NCBI GenBank assembly: GCA_028281235.1
Contig: JANQKG010000001.1
Coordinates: 62,001-126,000 of the forward strand
Reading direction: 5' to 3'
Source of the DNA: Afifellaceae bacterium
Lineage (GTDB): Bacteria > Pseudomonadota > Alphaproteobacteria > Rhizobiales > Afifellaceae
DNA: 64,000 nucleotides
Shown: positions 37,285-47,592 of the stretch, piece by piece
How the letters are laid out: the number at the start of each line of letters is the position of its first letter
Position numbering within the stretch: the first letter of the stretch is position 1
Program-made: the position numbers and the translations under genes
Notes under the pieces: model-generated
Told to the model about the DNA's origin: nothing
The model's database searches: none
What the model saw: only the letters and a program-made list of their open reading frames with translations

Positions 37285-37974
37285 TCAAGCCGCCTTGTGC
37301 AGCCCGCTCAGCGCGCCTTCGCGGATGGCGGCGATGCGCCCGGCATAAGTGCTCGTCTCGCCGCCGCCAAAGATCGACGAGCCGGCCACCAGCACATCAG
37401 CGCCGGCCGCGGCGACGAGCGACGCGTTCTCCGCGGAGATACCGCCGTCGACCTCTAGGTGGATCGGACGATCGCCGATCATCTCCCGTGTTCGGCGGAT
37501 CTTCTCAACAACGGAAGGGATGAACGCCTGCCCGCCGAAGCCGGGATTGACGGTCATCAGAAGGATCAGGTCGACCTTGTCCAACACACAGGCGATCGCG
37601 CTTTCCGGCGTCGCCGGATTGATCGAAACGCCGGCCTTCTTGCCAAGTGCGTGAATGGCCTGCAGCGAGCGGTCGAGATGCGGCCCGGCCTCAGCATGGA
37701 TTGTGATGATGTCGGCGCCGGCGTCTGCGAAGGCCTGCAGATAGGGATCGGCCGGGGCGATCATCAGATGAACGTCGAACACTTTGTCGGAAAACCCTCG
37801 GATCGCCTTCACCAATTGCGGCCCGAAGCTGATGTTGGGCACGAAATGGCCGTCCATCACATCGATATGGATCCAATCGGCTCCGGCCTCGTCGACCGCC
37901 GCAACGTCTTCGCCGAGGCGGGCGAAGTCGGCGGCGAGGATCGATGGGGCGATGAGAATCGGGCGCTGCGTCAC
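37285..37974 (-). CDS. rpe: Ribulose-phosphate 3-epimerase
   Basis: A 229-residue TIM-barrel enzyme interconverting xylulose-5-P and ribulose-5-P; in this operon it is equivalent to cbbE. Landmarks are [78 protein letters not shown] and [21 protein letters not shown]. The GTG start overlaps the cbbX stop by four bases (GTGA). It regenerates the RuBisCO substrate together with CbbP. Confidence 0.95.
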   Translation of the reverse strand: MTQRPILIAPSILAADFARLGEDVAAVDEAGADWIHIDVMDGHFVPNISFGPQLVKAIRGFSDKVFDVHLMIAPADPYLQAFADAGADIITIHAEAGPHLDRSLQAIHALGKKAGVSINPATPESAIACVLDKVDLILLMTVNPGFGGQAFIPSVVEKIRRTREMIGDRPIHLEVDGGISAENASLVAAAGADVLVAGSSIFGGGETSTYAGRIAAIREGALSGLHKAA

Positions 37975-38909
37975 GTTTCGTCCTCCGATCCGGCAACTTG
38001 CATCGTAAAGACGCGGCTTGCCAAGATGTCCTCCGCCTCAATGGTTGAGAGTTCCTCGGAGGAAAGCGTGCCGCCGCGCTCAAAGAGCCTATTGGCCTGG
38101 CGCATACGCGCGCGGTCGAGCGCATTGCGGATGGAGCGGCCGTTAGCGAAATGCGGCTGCTGCCGGCGGCGGCCGATATAGCGTGTCAGCGCCTCGCGCC
38201 CGCTCTCCGACAGGCGGTAGTTCTGCCGCTCCAGCATCTGCTCGGCGATGCCGACCAGCTCGGGATCGGCGTAATCGGGAAACTCGACATGGTGGGCGAT
38301 GCGCGAGCGGAAGCCCGGATTGGACGTGAAGAAGCGCTCCATGCGGTCAGCATAGCCGGCCAGGATCACAACAAGGTCCTCGCGCTGGTTCTCCATCACC
38401 TGCAGAAGAATCTCGATCGCCTCCTGCCCGTAATCGCGTTCGTTCTCCGGCCGGTAAAGATAATACGCCTCATCGATGAAGAGCACGCCGCCGATCGCCT
38501 TCTTCAGCACCTCCTTCGTCTTTGGGGCGGTGTGGCCAATATACTGGCCGACAAGATCGTCGCGCGTGACGGTGACGAGCTGGCCGCGGCGCACATAACC
38601 GAGCCGGTGTAAAAGATCGGCCATGCGCAGCGCGACTGTCGTCTTGCCGGTTCCGGGATTGCCGGTGAAGCTCATGTGAAGCGTCAGCATCTCGTGCGCC
38701 AGGCCGAGCTGCTTGCGCGCCCGCTCCACCAACAGCAAAGCGGCGATCTCGCGGATGCGCTTCTTCACCGGTTTCAGGCCGATGAGGTCGCGATCAAGCT
38801 CGTCGAGGATCGCGGCGACGCCGGATTCCTCATATTCGCGGCGAAGGTCGATGGCATCCTCAGCCGTCGAGGGATCGGTGGCCGGCTCGGTCTGTTGTGG
38901 CGTGCTCAT
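37971..38909 (-). CDS. cbbX: CbbX, red-type RuBisCO activase (AAA+)
   Basis: A 312-residue AAA+ ATPase. Walker A is [20 protein letters not shown], pore-like loop region [20 protein letters not shown], Walker [20 protein letters not shown], sensor [20 protein letters not shown], and the C-terminal lid has [19 protein letters not shown]. It pulls the RbcL C-terminus to release inhibitory sugar phosphates, and is specific to red-type (form IC/ID) RuBisCO, as encoded next door. It lies downstream of cbbS with a 64-base gap and overlaps rpe by four bases. Confidence 0.96.
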   Translation of the reverse strand: MSTPQQTEPATDPSTAEDAIDLRREYEESGVAAILDELDRDLIGLKPVKKRIREIAALLLVERARKQLGLAHEMLTLHMSFTGNPGTGKTTVALRMADLLHRLGYVRRGQLVTVTRDDLVGQYIGHTAPKTKEVLKKAIGGVLFIDEAYYLYRPENERDYGQEAIEILLQVMENQREDLVVILAGYADRMERFFTSNPGFRSRIAHHVEFPDYADPELVGIAEQMLERQNYRLSESGREALTRYIGRRRQQPHFANGRSIRNALDRARMRQANRLFERGGTLSSEELSTIEAEDILASRVFTMQVAGSEDET

Positions 38910-38973
38910 GCGGCGAACCTGTCAGACCCGCCGCCGGTGTGCACGAGAGGCGGCGCGTCGGCTGAACGGCAGG

Positions 38974-39393
38974 TCACGCATATCGTCGGCCTGACGGTCG
39001 GTCGGCGGCGTAGGCGCGCGTCGTGTAGCGGATGGTTCGGCCCGGGCCGTTCTCACGCGTGATGTGGAGGCCCGGCTCATCCGCCGGCCGGTTGACGATG
39101 AAGGACAGCCTTATGGTCTCCCAGCCGTGGCTGGCGTCGAAACCGGAGAGGCGGATATAGCGATCGCCAACGGCCTCACGCGCCTTGGCGAGCTCGTCCA
39201 TCACCGCCTTGGCGTCGGCGACGTCGAACATCGGGTTCTCCCACATCTCCCAGTAGGTGTTGCGCGGGTGCGGGTCGTCGGTGAACTCAATGCTCACGGC
39301 CCAGCCCTGGTTGAGGCAATATTGAACCTGCGCGGTAATCTGCGCGTCGCTTAGATCCGGCAGGTAGGAAAACGTCCCTTGTGTGATGCGCAT
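38974..39393 (-). CDS. cbbS: RuBisCO small subunit, form IC
   Basis: A 139-residue small subunit. The ATG at 39393 follows GGGAGAGAGAC; the longer frame overlaps cbbL and is not used. It begins MRITQGTFSYLPDLSDAQIT, typical of red-type small subunits, with WAVSIEFTDDPHPRNTYWEM and VMDELAKAREAVGDRYIRL. The long C-terminal extension (HITRENGPGRTIRYTTRAY) forms the beta-hairpin barrel of red-type RuBisCO. It starts 11 bases after the cbbL stop. Confidence 0.95.
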   Translation of the reverse strand: MRITQGTFSYLPDLSDAQITAQVQYCLNQGWAVSIEFTDDPHPRNTYWEMWENPMFDVADAKAVMDELAKAREAVGDRYIRLSGFDASHGWETIRLSFIVNRPADEPGLHITRENGPGRTIRYTTRAYAADRPSGRRYA

Positions 39394-39404
39394 GTCTCTC
39401 TCCC

Positions 39405-40976
<1,572 letters not shown>

Positions 40977-40984
40977 TCATCGTC

Positions 40985-41860
40985 TCAGGCGGCCCTCCGC
41001 TTTTTCTCGATCAGCTTGAGGATGAACGGCGTCAGAATGAGCTGCATGGCGACGTCGAGCTTGCCGCCGGGAATGACGATGGAATTGGCCCGCGACATGA
41101 AGCTGTCGTGGATCATGGAGAGGAGGTACGGGAAGTCGATGCCGCGCGGATTGGCGAAGCGAATGACCACCATTGATTCATCGGCGGTCGGAATCCAGCG
41201 TGCGATGAACGGATTGGAGGTGTCGACGATCGGCACGCGCTGAAAGTTGATGTCGGTCTGGCCGAATTGCGGACAGATGTAGTGCACGTAATCCGGCATG
41301 CGGCGCAGGATCGTGTCGGTGACGGCTTCAGCGGTGTAGCCGCGCTTGGCCTTGTCGCGATGGATCTTCTGAATCCATTCCAGATTGATCACCGGAACCA
41401 CACCGATCTTGAGATCGGCGTGTTGCGCGACATTGACTTTGTCCGTGACCGCGGCGCCGTGCAGCCCCTCATAAAACAAGATGTCGCTTGGCGCGGGCAT
41501 GGGCGCCCATTCGCTGAACGTGCCTGAGGGCGCGCCGTAGAGCGCCTCCTCCTCTGCGTCATGGACGTAATGGCGCAGGCGCCCGGTGCCGCTGCGGCCA
41601 TATTCGGCGAAGGTCTCCTCCAACTCCTCCAGAAGATTGTTCTCCGGGCTGAAATGGCTGAAATTGTGGTTGCCGCTCACCGCCGCATCGGCCTGCCGCT
41701 TGGCCATCTCGGCGCGATCGTAGCGATGAAAGGAATCGCCTTCGATGAACACAGCCTCGACGTTCTCGCGGCGGAAGATGTTCTCAAAGGTCATGCGCAC
41801 CGTGGTGGTGCCGCCGCCTGAGGAGCCGGTCACGGAGATGATCGGATGCTTCACGGACAT
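40985..41860 (-). CDS. cbbP: Phosphoribulokinase
   Basis: A 291-residue class I (bacterial octameric-type) phosphoribulokinase. It phosphorylates ribulose-5-P to the RuBisCO substrate. The P-loop region is ISVTGSSGGGTTTVRMTFEN; then VEAVFIEGDSFHRYDRAEM, SHFSPENNLLEELEETFAEY, LFYEGLHGAAVTDKVNVAQH (catalytic region) and WIQKIHRDKAKRGYTAEAV. It starts 3 bases after the cbbF stop. Confidence 0.96.
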   Translation of the reverse strand: MSVKHPIISVTGSSGGGTTTVRMTFENIFRRENVEAVFIEGDSFHRYDRAEMAKRQADAAVSGNHNFSHFSPENNLLEELEETFAEYGRSGTGRLRHYVHDAEEEALYGAPSGTFSEWAPMPAPSDILFYEGLHGAAVTDKVNVAQHADLKIGVVPVINLEWIQKIHRDKAKRGYTAEAVTDTILRRMPDYVHYICPQFGQTDINFQRVPIVDTSNPFIARWIPTADESMVVIRFANPRGIDFPYLLSMIHDSFMSRANSIVIPGGKLDVAMQLILTPFILKLIEKKRRAA

Positions 41861-41863
41861 CGG

Positions 41864-42904
41864 TCAGGGCCTGAACAGCGAACGTGTGCCGAAGAGCGGC
41901 GCGCGCTCCTCAATTGCGCTTGGATTGGTGTGGTAGCGGGCGATGAGTTCCACCTCGCCCTTCGACCCGAAGACCAGCGGCACGCGCTGGTGAAGCTCTT
42001 CCGGCTTGAGCGAAAGGATTGGGTTGACGCAATCGGTCGTGCTGCCGCCGGCCTGCTCCATGAGCAAAGCGATCGGATTGGCCTCGTAGATCAGCCGCAG
42101 GCGCCCGTTGCCGTAGCCCTTGCGTTGGTCGGCGGGATAGAGAAAGACGCCGCCGCGCACGCAGATGCGGTAGGCATCAAGGCCCACGGATGCGAGCCAG
42201 CGCATGTTGAACGTGCGCCCCTGCGGCCCGGCCTCGCCGCGCAGGCAATCGTCGACATAAAGCCGCACCGATTCCTGCCAGTGCCAGTAATTGGAGGCGT
42301 TGATGGCGAATTCCGACGCCTCGGCGGGAACGTGCGTGTTGTCGGTGGCGACCTCAAAGCCGTCGCGGCTTTCGCTGTAGCGCAGGATGCTGGTGCCGCT
42401 GCCGAGCGTCAGGAGGATCAGCAATTGCGGTCCGTAGACGACGATGCCGGCGGCAAGCTGCCGATGTCCGGGCTGGAGAAAGCTCGCATGCGGCGATTTC
42501 GGCGCATCGATATAGGGCAGGATCGAGAAGATCGTCGCAAAAGACAGATTGTACGCGACGTTGGCGGAGCCATCATGCGGGTCGATCGCCAGCGCCAGCG
42601 GACGCGACGCATCGATCAGGCAAGGCTCGGCAAGCTCCTCTGAGGCATAGGCCGCGACCGGCGCGCGGCGCGCGGCGTTCAAGAACATCGCGTCGGCGGC
42701 CACATCCAAAGTGGTCTGCGCATCGCCATCGGGATTCACGCCGGGCGAGACGCCTGAGAAATCGTGGACGGTGGGGTCCTGGCTGATGCGCCAGACGCTC
42801 CGCGCCGTGCGTGCGATCTCACGCACCGTCTGCGCGACCGCATCGCCGAAGGGCGCCTCAGGTCGCGTGTGGCTCTTCAAAAACGTATCGAAATCCATTG
42901 CCAC
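41864..42904 (-). CDS. cbbF: Class 1 fructose-1,6-bisphosphatase
   Basis: A 346-residue phosphatase; in the Calvin cycle it may also act on sedoheptulose-1,7-bisphosphate. Metal and substrate motifs are VAAYASEELAEP (Glu pair), LAIDPHDGSANVAYNLSFAT (metal DPxDGS, here DPHDGS), YSESRDGFEVATDN and RLIYEANPIALLMEQAGGST. The GTG at 42904 has AGGAGG six bases upstream and is preferred to the ATG at 42898. It is the first gene of cbbF-P-L-S-X-rpe, divergent from cbbR. Confidence 0.94.
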   Translation of the reverse strand: MAMDFDTFLKSHTRPEAPFGDAVAQTVREIARTARSVWRISQDPTVHDFSGVSPGVNPDGDAQTTLDVAADAMFLNAARRAPVAAYASEELAEPCLIDASRPLALAIDPHDGSANVAYNLSFATIFSILPYIDAPKSPHASFLQPGHRQLAAGIVVYGPQLLILLTLGSGTSILRYSESRDGFEVATDNTHVPAEASEFAINASNYWHWQESVRLYVDDCLRGEAGPQGRTFNMRWLASVGLDAYRICVRGGVFLYPADQRKGYGNGRLRLIYEANPIALLMEQAGGSTTDCVNPILSLKPEELHQRVPLVFGSKGEVELIARYHTNPSAIEERAPLFGTRSLFRP

Positions 42905-43017
42905 AGTCCGCCTCCTCCCGGTGGCGCAAGTCGCTCTGCAATCTTCCGTCTGGGCTTGCTGCCCCGGGAAAACACTTCAGGGCGCCGTGGCGCTTTCACA
43001 TGACCCGGCTCGACAGG

Positions 43018-43032
43018 TTAAGTAAACTTGAA
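43018..43032. promoter_or_regulatory. LysR-type operator candidate between cbbF and cbbR
   Basis: TTAAG-TAAAC-TTGAA (43018-43032) is a near-palindrome containing TAA-N7-TGA, which fits the TNA-N7-TNA pattern described for CbbR sites. It lies in the 166-base divergent region, the usual place for CbbR to act on both promoters. Only one convincing site was found, whereas several are normal. Confidence 0.5.
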
Positions 43033-43070
43033 TATTCTTTGTGGAGCGAAAACAATTTCTTACTCCGGTG

Positions 43071-44144
43071 ATGCGAAACGTTACGCTTCGGCAGTTGCGG
43101 GCGGCCTCGGCAATCGGGCGTGCCGGCAAGATCGTGACCGCCGCCCGGGAGCTCAGCCTGACGCCGCCGGCGGTCACGCAGCAGCTCCAGCAGCTTGAGG
43201 AATCGGCCGGCTGCGCTTTGTTCGACCGGACCAATAACGGCTTGTTCGCCACACAGGCGGGCGAGGTCGTTTTGGAGACGGCGGCACAGGTCTGGTCGCT
43301 GATTTCCGATTGCGAGGACCGGCTGGCGGCGCTCAACGGACTGACGGCGGGACGCCTGACAGTGGGCGTTGTCAGCACGGCGAAGTATTTCTCGCCGCGG
43401 CTGATCGCCGGTTTCTCCGAGCGGCATGGCGGGGTCGACATACGCATCGTGGTGGGCAACCGCGAAGAGATGATCGACCGCCTGGCGGACTTTGAGGTCG
43501 ATGTCGCCATCATGGGCCGGCCGCCGAAGGATCATCCGGTGGAGGCGGTGGTGTTCGGCCACCATCCTTTGGTCGTCATCGCGCCGCCGAACCACCGGCT
43601 CGCCGGGCGGCGCAGCATTCGCAAGGAGGAGCTGACCGGAGAGGTGCTCCTCATGCGCGAGGAAGGCTCCGGCACGCGCCTGTCGATGCAGAAATTCATC
43701 GGCGGCATGCGCTTGGCCGGCAGCCGGCCGATGATTGAGATGGGCAGCAACGAGACGATCAAGCAGGCGGTGATGGCCGGGCTCGGCATCGCCTTCATCT
43801 CTGGCCATACGATCGAGGCGGAGCTTGAAAGCGGGCGATTGGTCACGCTGCAGGTGCGCGGATTGCCCGTGCAGCGCAAATGGTTCGGCGTTCGCCGTCA
43901 GGACAAGGCGTCAGCGCCGACGGTCGCCGCCTTCGTCAACTTCCTGAAGGAAGAAGGCGCGCATTACCTGCCGCAACCGGTGCTGAAGAAGCCGCACGTC
44001 CCACGGGCCGCGCGCCGGCCGGGCAAGGCGAAGCCGGGGCGTCAGCGTGCGCCCTCAGCCTCCGCGTCGGCGGCCGCCTCCAGCCGGGACCGGCGCCGCT
44101 GCGACACGAACACAAGCGCCAGCAAGGCGAGCCCGAAGGGATAG
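43071..44144 (+). CDS. cbbR: CbbR, LysR-type activator of the Calvin operon
   Basis: A 357-residue LTTR. The HTH is VTLRQLRAASAIGRAGKIVT, then LSLTPPAVTQQLQQLEESAG, the canonical CbbR start; the effector domain contains LTAGRLTVGVVSTAKYFSPR and GSNETIKQAVMAGLGIAFIS. It is divergent from cbbF and senses metabolites such as RuBP or NADPH. I chose the ATG at 43071; a GTG at 43041 adds ten residues. The last 40 or so residues (PGRQRAPSASASAAASS...) are low-complexity and overlap the 3' end of the TRAP permease gene antisense by 103 bases, so the usual family length is exceeded by about 40 residues. Confidence 0.93.
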   Translation: MRNVTLRQLRAASAIGRAGKIVTAARELSLTPPAVTQQLQQLEESAGCALFDRTNNGLFATQAGEVVLETAAQVWSLISDCEDRLAALNGLTAGRLTVGVVSTAKYFSPRLIAGFSERHGGVDIRIVVGNREEMIDRLADFEVDVAIMGRPPKDHPVEAVVFGHHPLVVIAPPNHRLAGRRSIRKEELTGEVLLMREEGSGTRLSMQKFIGGMRLAGSRPMIEMGSNETIKQAVMAGLGIAFISGHTIEAELESGRLVTLQVRGLPVQRKWFGVRRQDKASAPTVAAFVNFLKEEGAHYLPQPVLKKPHVPRAARRPGKAKPGRQRAPSASASAAASSRDRRRCDTNTSASKASPKG

Positions 44145-46486
44145 ACCAGCTCCTTGGGCGGCAGGCCGTCCAGCTTCCTGTCCACGGCCGTGACGATGTC
44201 ATTGAACTCCACGCCCGCCTGCTCCGCCGCGCCGCCAAAGGCGAAGCTGTCGACGACCCAGCGGCCGCCTTCGCCCTCCGCCAAGGTGAGGCCGAACGGC
44301 CCTTGCGTCTGCAAACGGCTCGGCTCCGGCGCCGTCAACGTGAAGAGCTTGAAGCGGTCGCCGTAGAGCGTTTCGCGGACGACATGGAAGCGCATCACGT
44401 CGCCCGGCTCGATCTGTATCTCACCGGCGACGAAGCGCTCGATCTCCACCTCATCAAATGGCGGATAGAGGCGATCCATGAACAGGCTCGGGCGGAAAAG
44501 CGCGACGATCACCACAACAAGAACGAGGCTCTCCCACAGGCGATTGCGCACCAGCATCCAATTCTGCGTCAGCGAGCTGAAGGAGAGGATCGCCAAAAGC
44601 GATACGACAAAGATCAAGATTGCGTGCCAGATGCTCTCCACGCCGATCAGAAGCAGCGTCGGGTTGAAGATGAAGACGACCGGCAGAATGGCGGTGCGGA
44701 TGTCATAGAGAAACGACTGCACGCCGGTCCTGAGCGGCGAAGCGCGCGAGATGGCCGAGGCGGCGAAGGCGGCCAGGCAGACCGGCGGCGTGGAATCGGC
44801 CAGGAGCCCGAAGAACAGCACGTAGAGGTGGACGGCGATGATCGGCAGAACCAGGCCCGCGGCGCTGCCGAGCTCCACCAGCACGCCGGCCAGAAGCGAG
44901 GCGACGACCAGGTAATTCGCCGTTGTCGGCAGGCCCATGCCGAGCAGGATGCAAAGGACCGCCGTCAGGCCGAGCAGGATGTAGACGTTGCCGCCGGCGA
45001 TCGCCTCCATCACGCCGATGAGGCTATTGGAAAGGCCGGTTGAGGACACCGCGCCGACGATGATGCCAGCAGCGGCGACGACCACGGCGATGCCGACCAT
45101 GTTGCGCGCGCCGGCGATCATGCCGGCGACGCAATCCTCAAATCCGCGCCGCAGCGCTGGCAGAAACGCGCTGCCGCCGGAGCGCGCCTCATGCACGATC
45201 GGGCGCACAAGGATGATCGCGAACAGCGCGAGGATGGAATAAAACACCGCGGTTGCCGCGCTCCATCTCTCGACGATCAAGAGATAGACGAGGATCACGA
45301 GCGGCGCGAGATAGTGGAGGCCGGAGCGAAAGGTCCTCCCCAGATGAGGAATGTCGGCGCGCGGCAGGCCGCGCAAGCCGAGCTTCAGTGCTTCCAGATG
45401 CGAGATATAGAGCAGCGCGATGTAGCTGATCACCGCCGGAATGAAGGCGGCCTTGATCACCTCCAGATAGGAGATGCCGACGAACTCCGCGATGACGAAG
45501 GCGGCCGCTCCCATGATCGGCGGCATGAGCTGACCGTTGGTCGACGCCGCGACCTCGATGGCGCCGGCCTTCACCGCCGGCATGCCGATCTTGCGCATCA
45601 CGGGAATTGTGAACGTGCCGGTCGTCACGACATTGGCGATAGACGATCCGGAAACCATGCCGGTCATGCCGGAGGCGAGGATCGCCGCCTTGGCGGGTCC
45701 GCCGCGCATGCGCCCGACCAACGCAAAGGCGAGATCGAGGAAATATTGGCCGGCGCCGGCCCGCTCCAGAAGCGCGCCGAAGAACACGAACAGAAAGACG
45801 AAATTGACCGACACGCTGATGGGGATGCCGAAGACCGCCTCCCCGCCCAGCCATTGGTAGCCGATCAGCCGCTCAAGCGAGACGCCCTTGTGCGAGATGA
45901 CCTCCGGCATCTGCTGCCCGAATACGGAAAAGACCATGAAGACAGCGCAGACGATGACAAGCGGGATGCCGATCGCGCGGCGCGTGGCTTCAAGCAGGAG
46001 CAAAATGCCGACGCCGCCGAGGATCGCTTCGACCGGAACGGTCAGGCCACCAATCTGCCATTCGAGCAATATGCCCTGGCGCAGGACGAGCCCTTCATAA
46101 CCGAGGAACAGATAAAGCGCCGTGGACGCGGCGAGCACGGCCAGGAGGATGTCGTACCATGGGATGCGGCGCTCGCGGTCGGCGGCGCGCGCGGGAAAGA
46201 TGAGGAACGCCAGCAATAATCCGAAGGCCAGGTGGACGGCGCGCGCCGGCACATCGGTGATGATGGCGACGCCCAGCATGAAGGGCAGCGGCGAGGCGAT
46301 CCAAAGCTGAAAAAGCGTCCACAGGACGCAGACGGTACCGATGACAAGGCCGAGCCTCGGCCCCGTCGTGCGGTGGGCCTCCAGCTTCTCCAGCGTCTCG
46401 GCAGCCTCCGCCGTCAGTTCATTGCGGTTCGGCGCCGGCGTTTCGTTGGTACTTCTGTCGGCCGAGATCGCCCGCTCTCCGATCAG
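44042..46486 (-). CDS. TRAP transporter fused 4TM/12TM permease (TAXI type)
   Basis: About 814 residues. It fuses the small (DctQ-like) and large (DctM-like) TRAP permease subunits: GAVSSTGLSNSLIGVMEAIA, GMGLPTTANYLVVASLLAGV and LADSTPPVCLAAFAASAISR are DctM landmarks. The C-terminal 150 residues match DUF3394 (FDEVEIERFVAGEIQIEPGD ...), found on TAXI-type permeases. The first ATG (46279) lies after the first TM helix. Homology-like sequence (ELTAEAAETLEKLEAHRTTG, then VLWTLFQLWIASPLPF) continues upstream in frame with no ATG, GTG or TTG before the TAXI stop. I placed the start at a CTG (46486); an ATC at 46468 after GGAGAG is the alternative. Substrate unknown (small carboxylates likely). 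Confidence 0.85.
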   Translation of the reverse strand: MIGERAISADRSTNETPAPNRNELTAEAAETLEKLEAHRTTGPRLGLVIGTVCVLWTLFQLWIASPLPFMLGVAIITDVPARAVHLAFGLLLAFLIFPARAADRERRIPWYDILLAVLAASTALYLFLGYEGLVLRQGILLEWQIGGLTVPVEAILGGVGILLLLEATRRAIGIPLVIVCAVFMVFSVFGQQMPEVISHKGVSLERLIGYQWLGGEAVFGIPISVSVNFVFLFVFFGALLERAGAGQYFLDLAFALVGRMRGGPAKAAILASGMTGMVSGSSIANVVTTGTFTIPVMRKIGMPAVKAGAIEVAASTNGQLMPPIMGAAAFVIAEFVGISYLEVIKAAFIPAVISYIALLYISHLEALKLGLRGLPRADIPHLGRTFRSGLHYLAPLVILVYLLIVERWSAATAVFYSILALFAIILVRPIVHEARSGGSAFLPALRRGFEDCVAGMIAGARNMVGIAVVVAAAGIIVGAVSSTGLSNSLIGVMEAIAGGNVYILLGLTAVLCILLGMGLPTTANYLVVASLLAGVLVELGSAAGLVLPIIAVHLYVLFFGLLADSTPPVCLAAFAASAISRASPLRTGVQSFLYDIRTAILPVVFIFNPTLLLIGVESIWHAILIFVVSLLAILSFSSLTQNWMLVRNRLWESLVLVVVIVALFRPSLFMDRLYPPFDEVEIERFVAGEIQIEPGDVMRFHVVRETLYGDRFKLFTLTAPEPSRLQTQGPFGLTLAEGEGGRWVVDSFAFGGAAEQAGVEFNDIVTAVDRKLDGLPPKELVYPFGLALLALVFVSQRRRSRLEAAADAEAEGAR

Positions 46487-46496
46487 CCCTGCGGAA

Positions 46497-46522
46497 CCGG
46501 CGCCGTGTCGTGACGGCGCCGG
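46497..46522 (-). terminator. Intercistronic stem-loop between TAXI and TRAP permease genes
   Basis: A perfect 10-bp inverted repeat (arms CCGGCGCCGT and ACGGCGCCGG, 6-base loop) sits 15 bases past the binding-protein stop and 10 bases before the proposed CTG start. There is no T-run. Like the ugpB-ugpA stem-loop, it probably raises the binding protein:permease ratio by protecting the upstream message or attenuating read-through. Confidence 0.75.
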
Positions 46523-46537
46523 CTTGTTATGTGGGGC

Positions 46538-47536
46538 TTACCAGCCCTTCTCGTCGTAGTATTTCTGCGCGCCCGGATGAATGGGTGCGGAGAGCGCATC
46601 GACGATCATGTTGGCCGGATCCAGGTTGGCGAAGGCCGGATGCAGCGTGCGGAAATCGTCGAGGTTCTCAAACACCGCGCGCGTAACCTCGTAGACCACG
46701 TCGTCGGGCACGCTGGCGTTGGTCACGAAGGTGGCCATGACGCCGAACGTGGTCACGTCCTCGCTGGTCGTTGAATAGGTGCCGGCGGGGATCGTGGTGA
46801 ACGCATAATAGTCGTTCTCGTTCACCAGCTTCTGCGCCACTGCGTCGTCACTGAGATCGACGATGTACGCTTCGCAGCCGTCGGTCGCGACCGACACGCC
46901 GGCATTGGGCACGCCCACCGTGTAGCCGTAGGCGTCGATATTGCCGTCACACAGGGCGCTTGACTGCTCCGTCGACGTCAGTTCCGACGCGACGGCGAAG
47001 TCATCGGTGCTCCAACCGTGACCGTCCATCAGCTCCTCGGTCGTGCCACGCTGACCTGAACCGGCATTGCCGATGTTGAAGCGCTTGCCGCGGAGATCAT
47101 CCCATGACTGAATGCCGGAGCCCGCGGCCGCGATGATCTGATACGGCTCAGGATGCACGGAGAAGACGGCCCGGAGGTCGGGGCACGGGTTCACGCGGTC
47201 GGGCTTGGAGCTGTTGACGGCGTGAAACTGCCAGTCCGATTGGGCGACGCCGAAATCGAGCTCACCTTCGCAGATCTGGCCGATATTGTAGGTGGAGCCC
47301 GCCGTCGACGGTGCGGAGCACCGAATACCGTGCTTGCGCCCTTCCTTGCGGCCTTCGGCGGCTTCTTTGTGGACCATGCGGCAGACCGAGTTGCCGACCA
47401 CGAAATAGACGCCGGTGGGGCCGCCTGTGCCGATGGTGATGAAGCGCGTGTCTTGTGCCAGAGCCGCACCGCTTGCCATGGTCACGGCGGCCCCGAACGC
47501 GGCTACGGATATGGTGTATCTAAGGTGCCGAGTCAT
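46538..47536 (-). CDS. TAXI family TRAP transporter solute-binding protein
   Basis: A 332-residue periplasmic binding protein with signal peptide (VAAFGAAVTMASGAALA). The mature start RFITIGTGGPTGVYFVVGNS is the family hallmark, followed by GIRCSAPSTAGSTYNIGQIC and DFGVAQSDWQFHAVNSS. Several Cys pairs could form disulfides in the periplasm. GGAAGGAAG precedes the ATG. It supplies substrate to the fused permease downstream; substrate class cannot be read. Confidence 0.93.
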   Translation of the reverse strand: MTRHLRYTISVAAFGAAVTMASGAALAQDTRFITIGTGGPTGVYFVVGNSVCRMVHKEAAEGRKEGRKHGIRCSAPSTAGSTYNIGQICEGELDFGVAQSDWQFHAVNSSKPDRVNPCPDLRAVFSVHPEPYQIIAAAGSGIQSWDDLRGKRFNIGNAGSGQRGTTEELMDGHGWSTDDFAVASELTSTEQSSALCDGNIDAYGYTVGVPNAGVSVATDGCEAYIVDLSDDAVAQKLVNENDYYAFTTIPAGTYSTTSEDVTTFGVMATFVTNASVPDDVVYEVTRAVFENLDDFRTLHPAFANLDPANMIVDALSAPIHPGAQKYYDEKGW

Positions 47537-47592
47537 TTTGCTCTTCCTTCCTTTCTTCTCTCTCTTTCTTCTCGCCGGTTTGTTCCGGCCAG

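Noticed and set aside
45191..46219. Charged open frame on the plus strand
   Set aside because: Antisense to the TRAP permease; composition (Arg/Asp/His-rich) is typical of a mirrored membrane gene.
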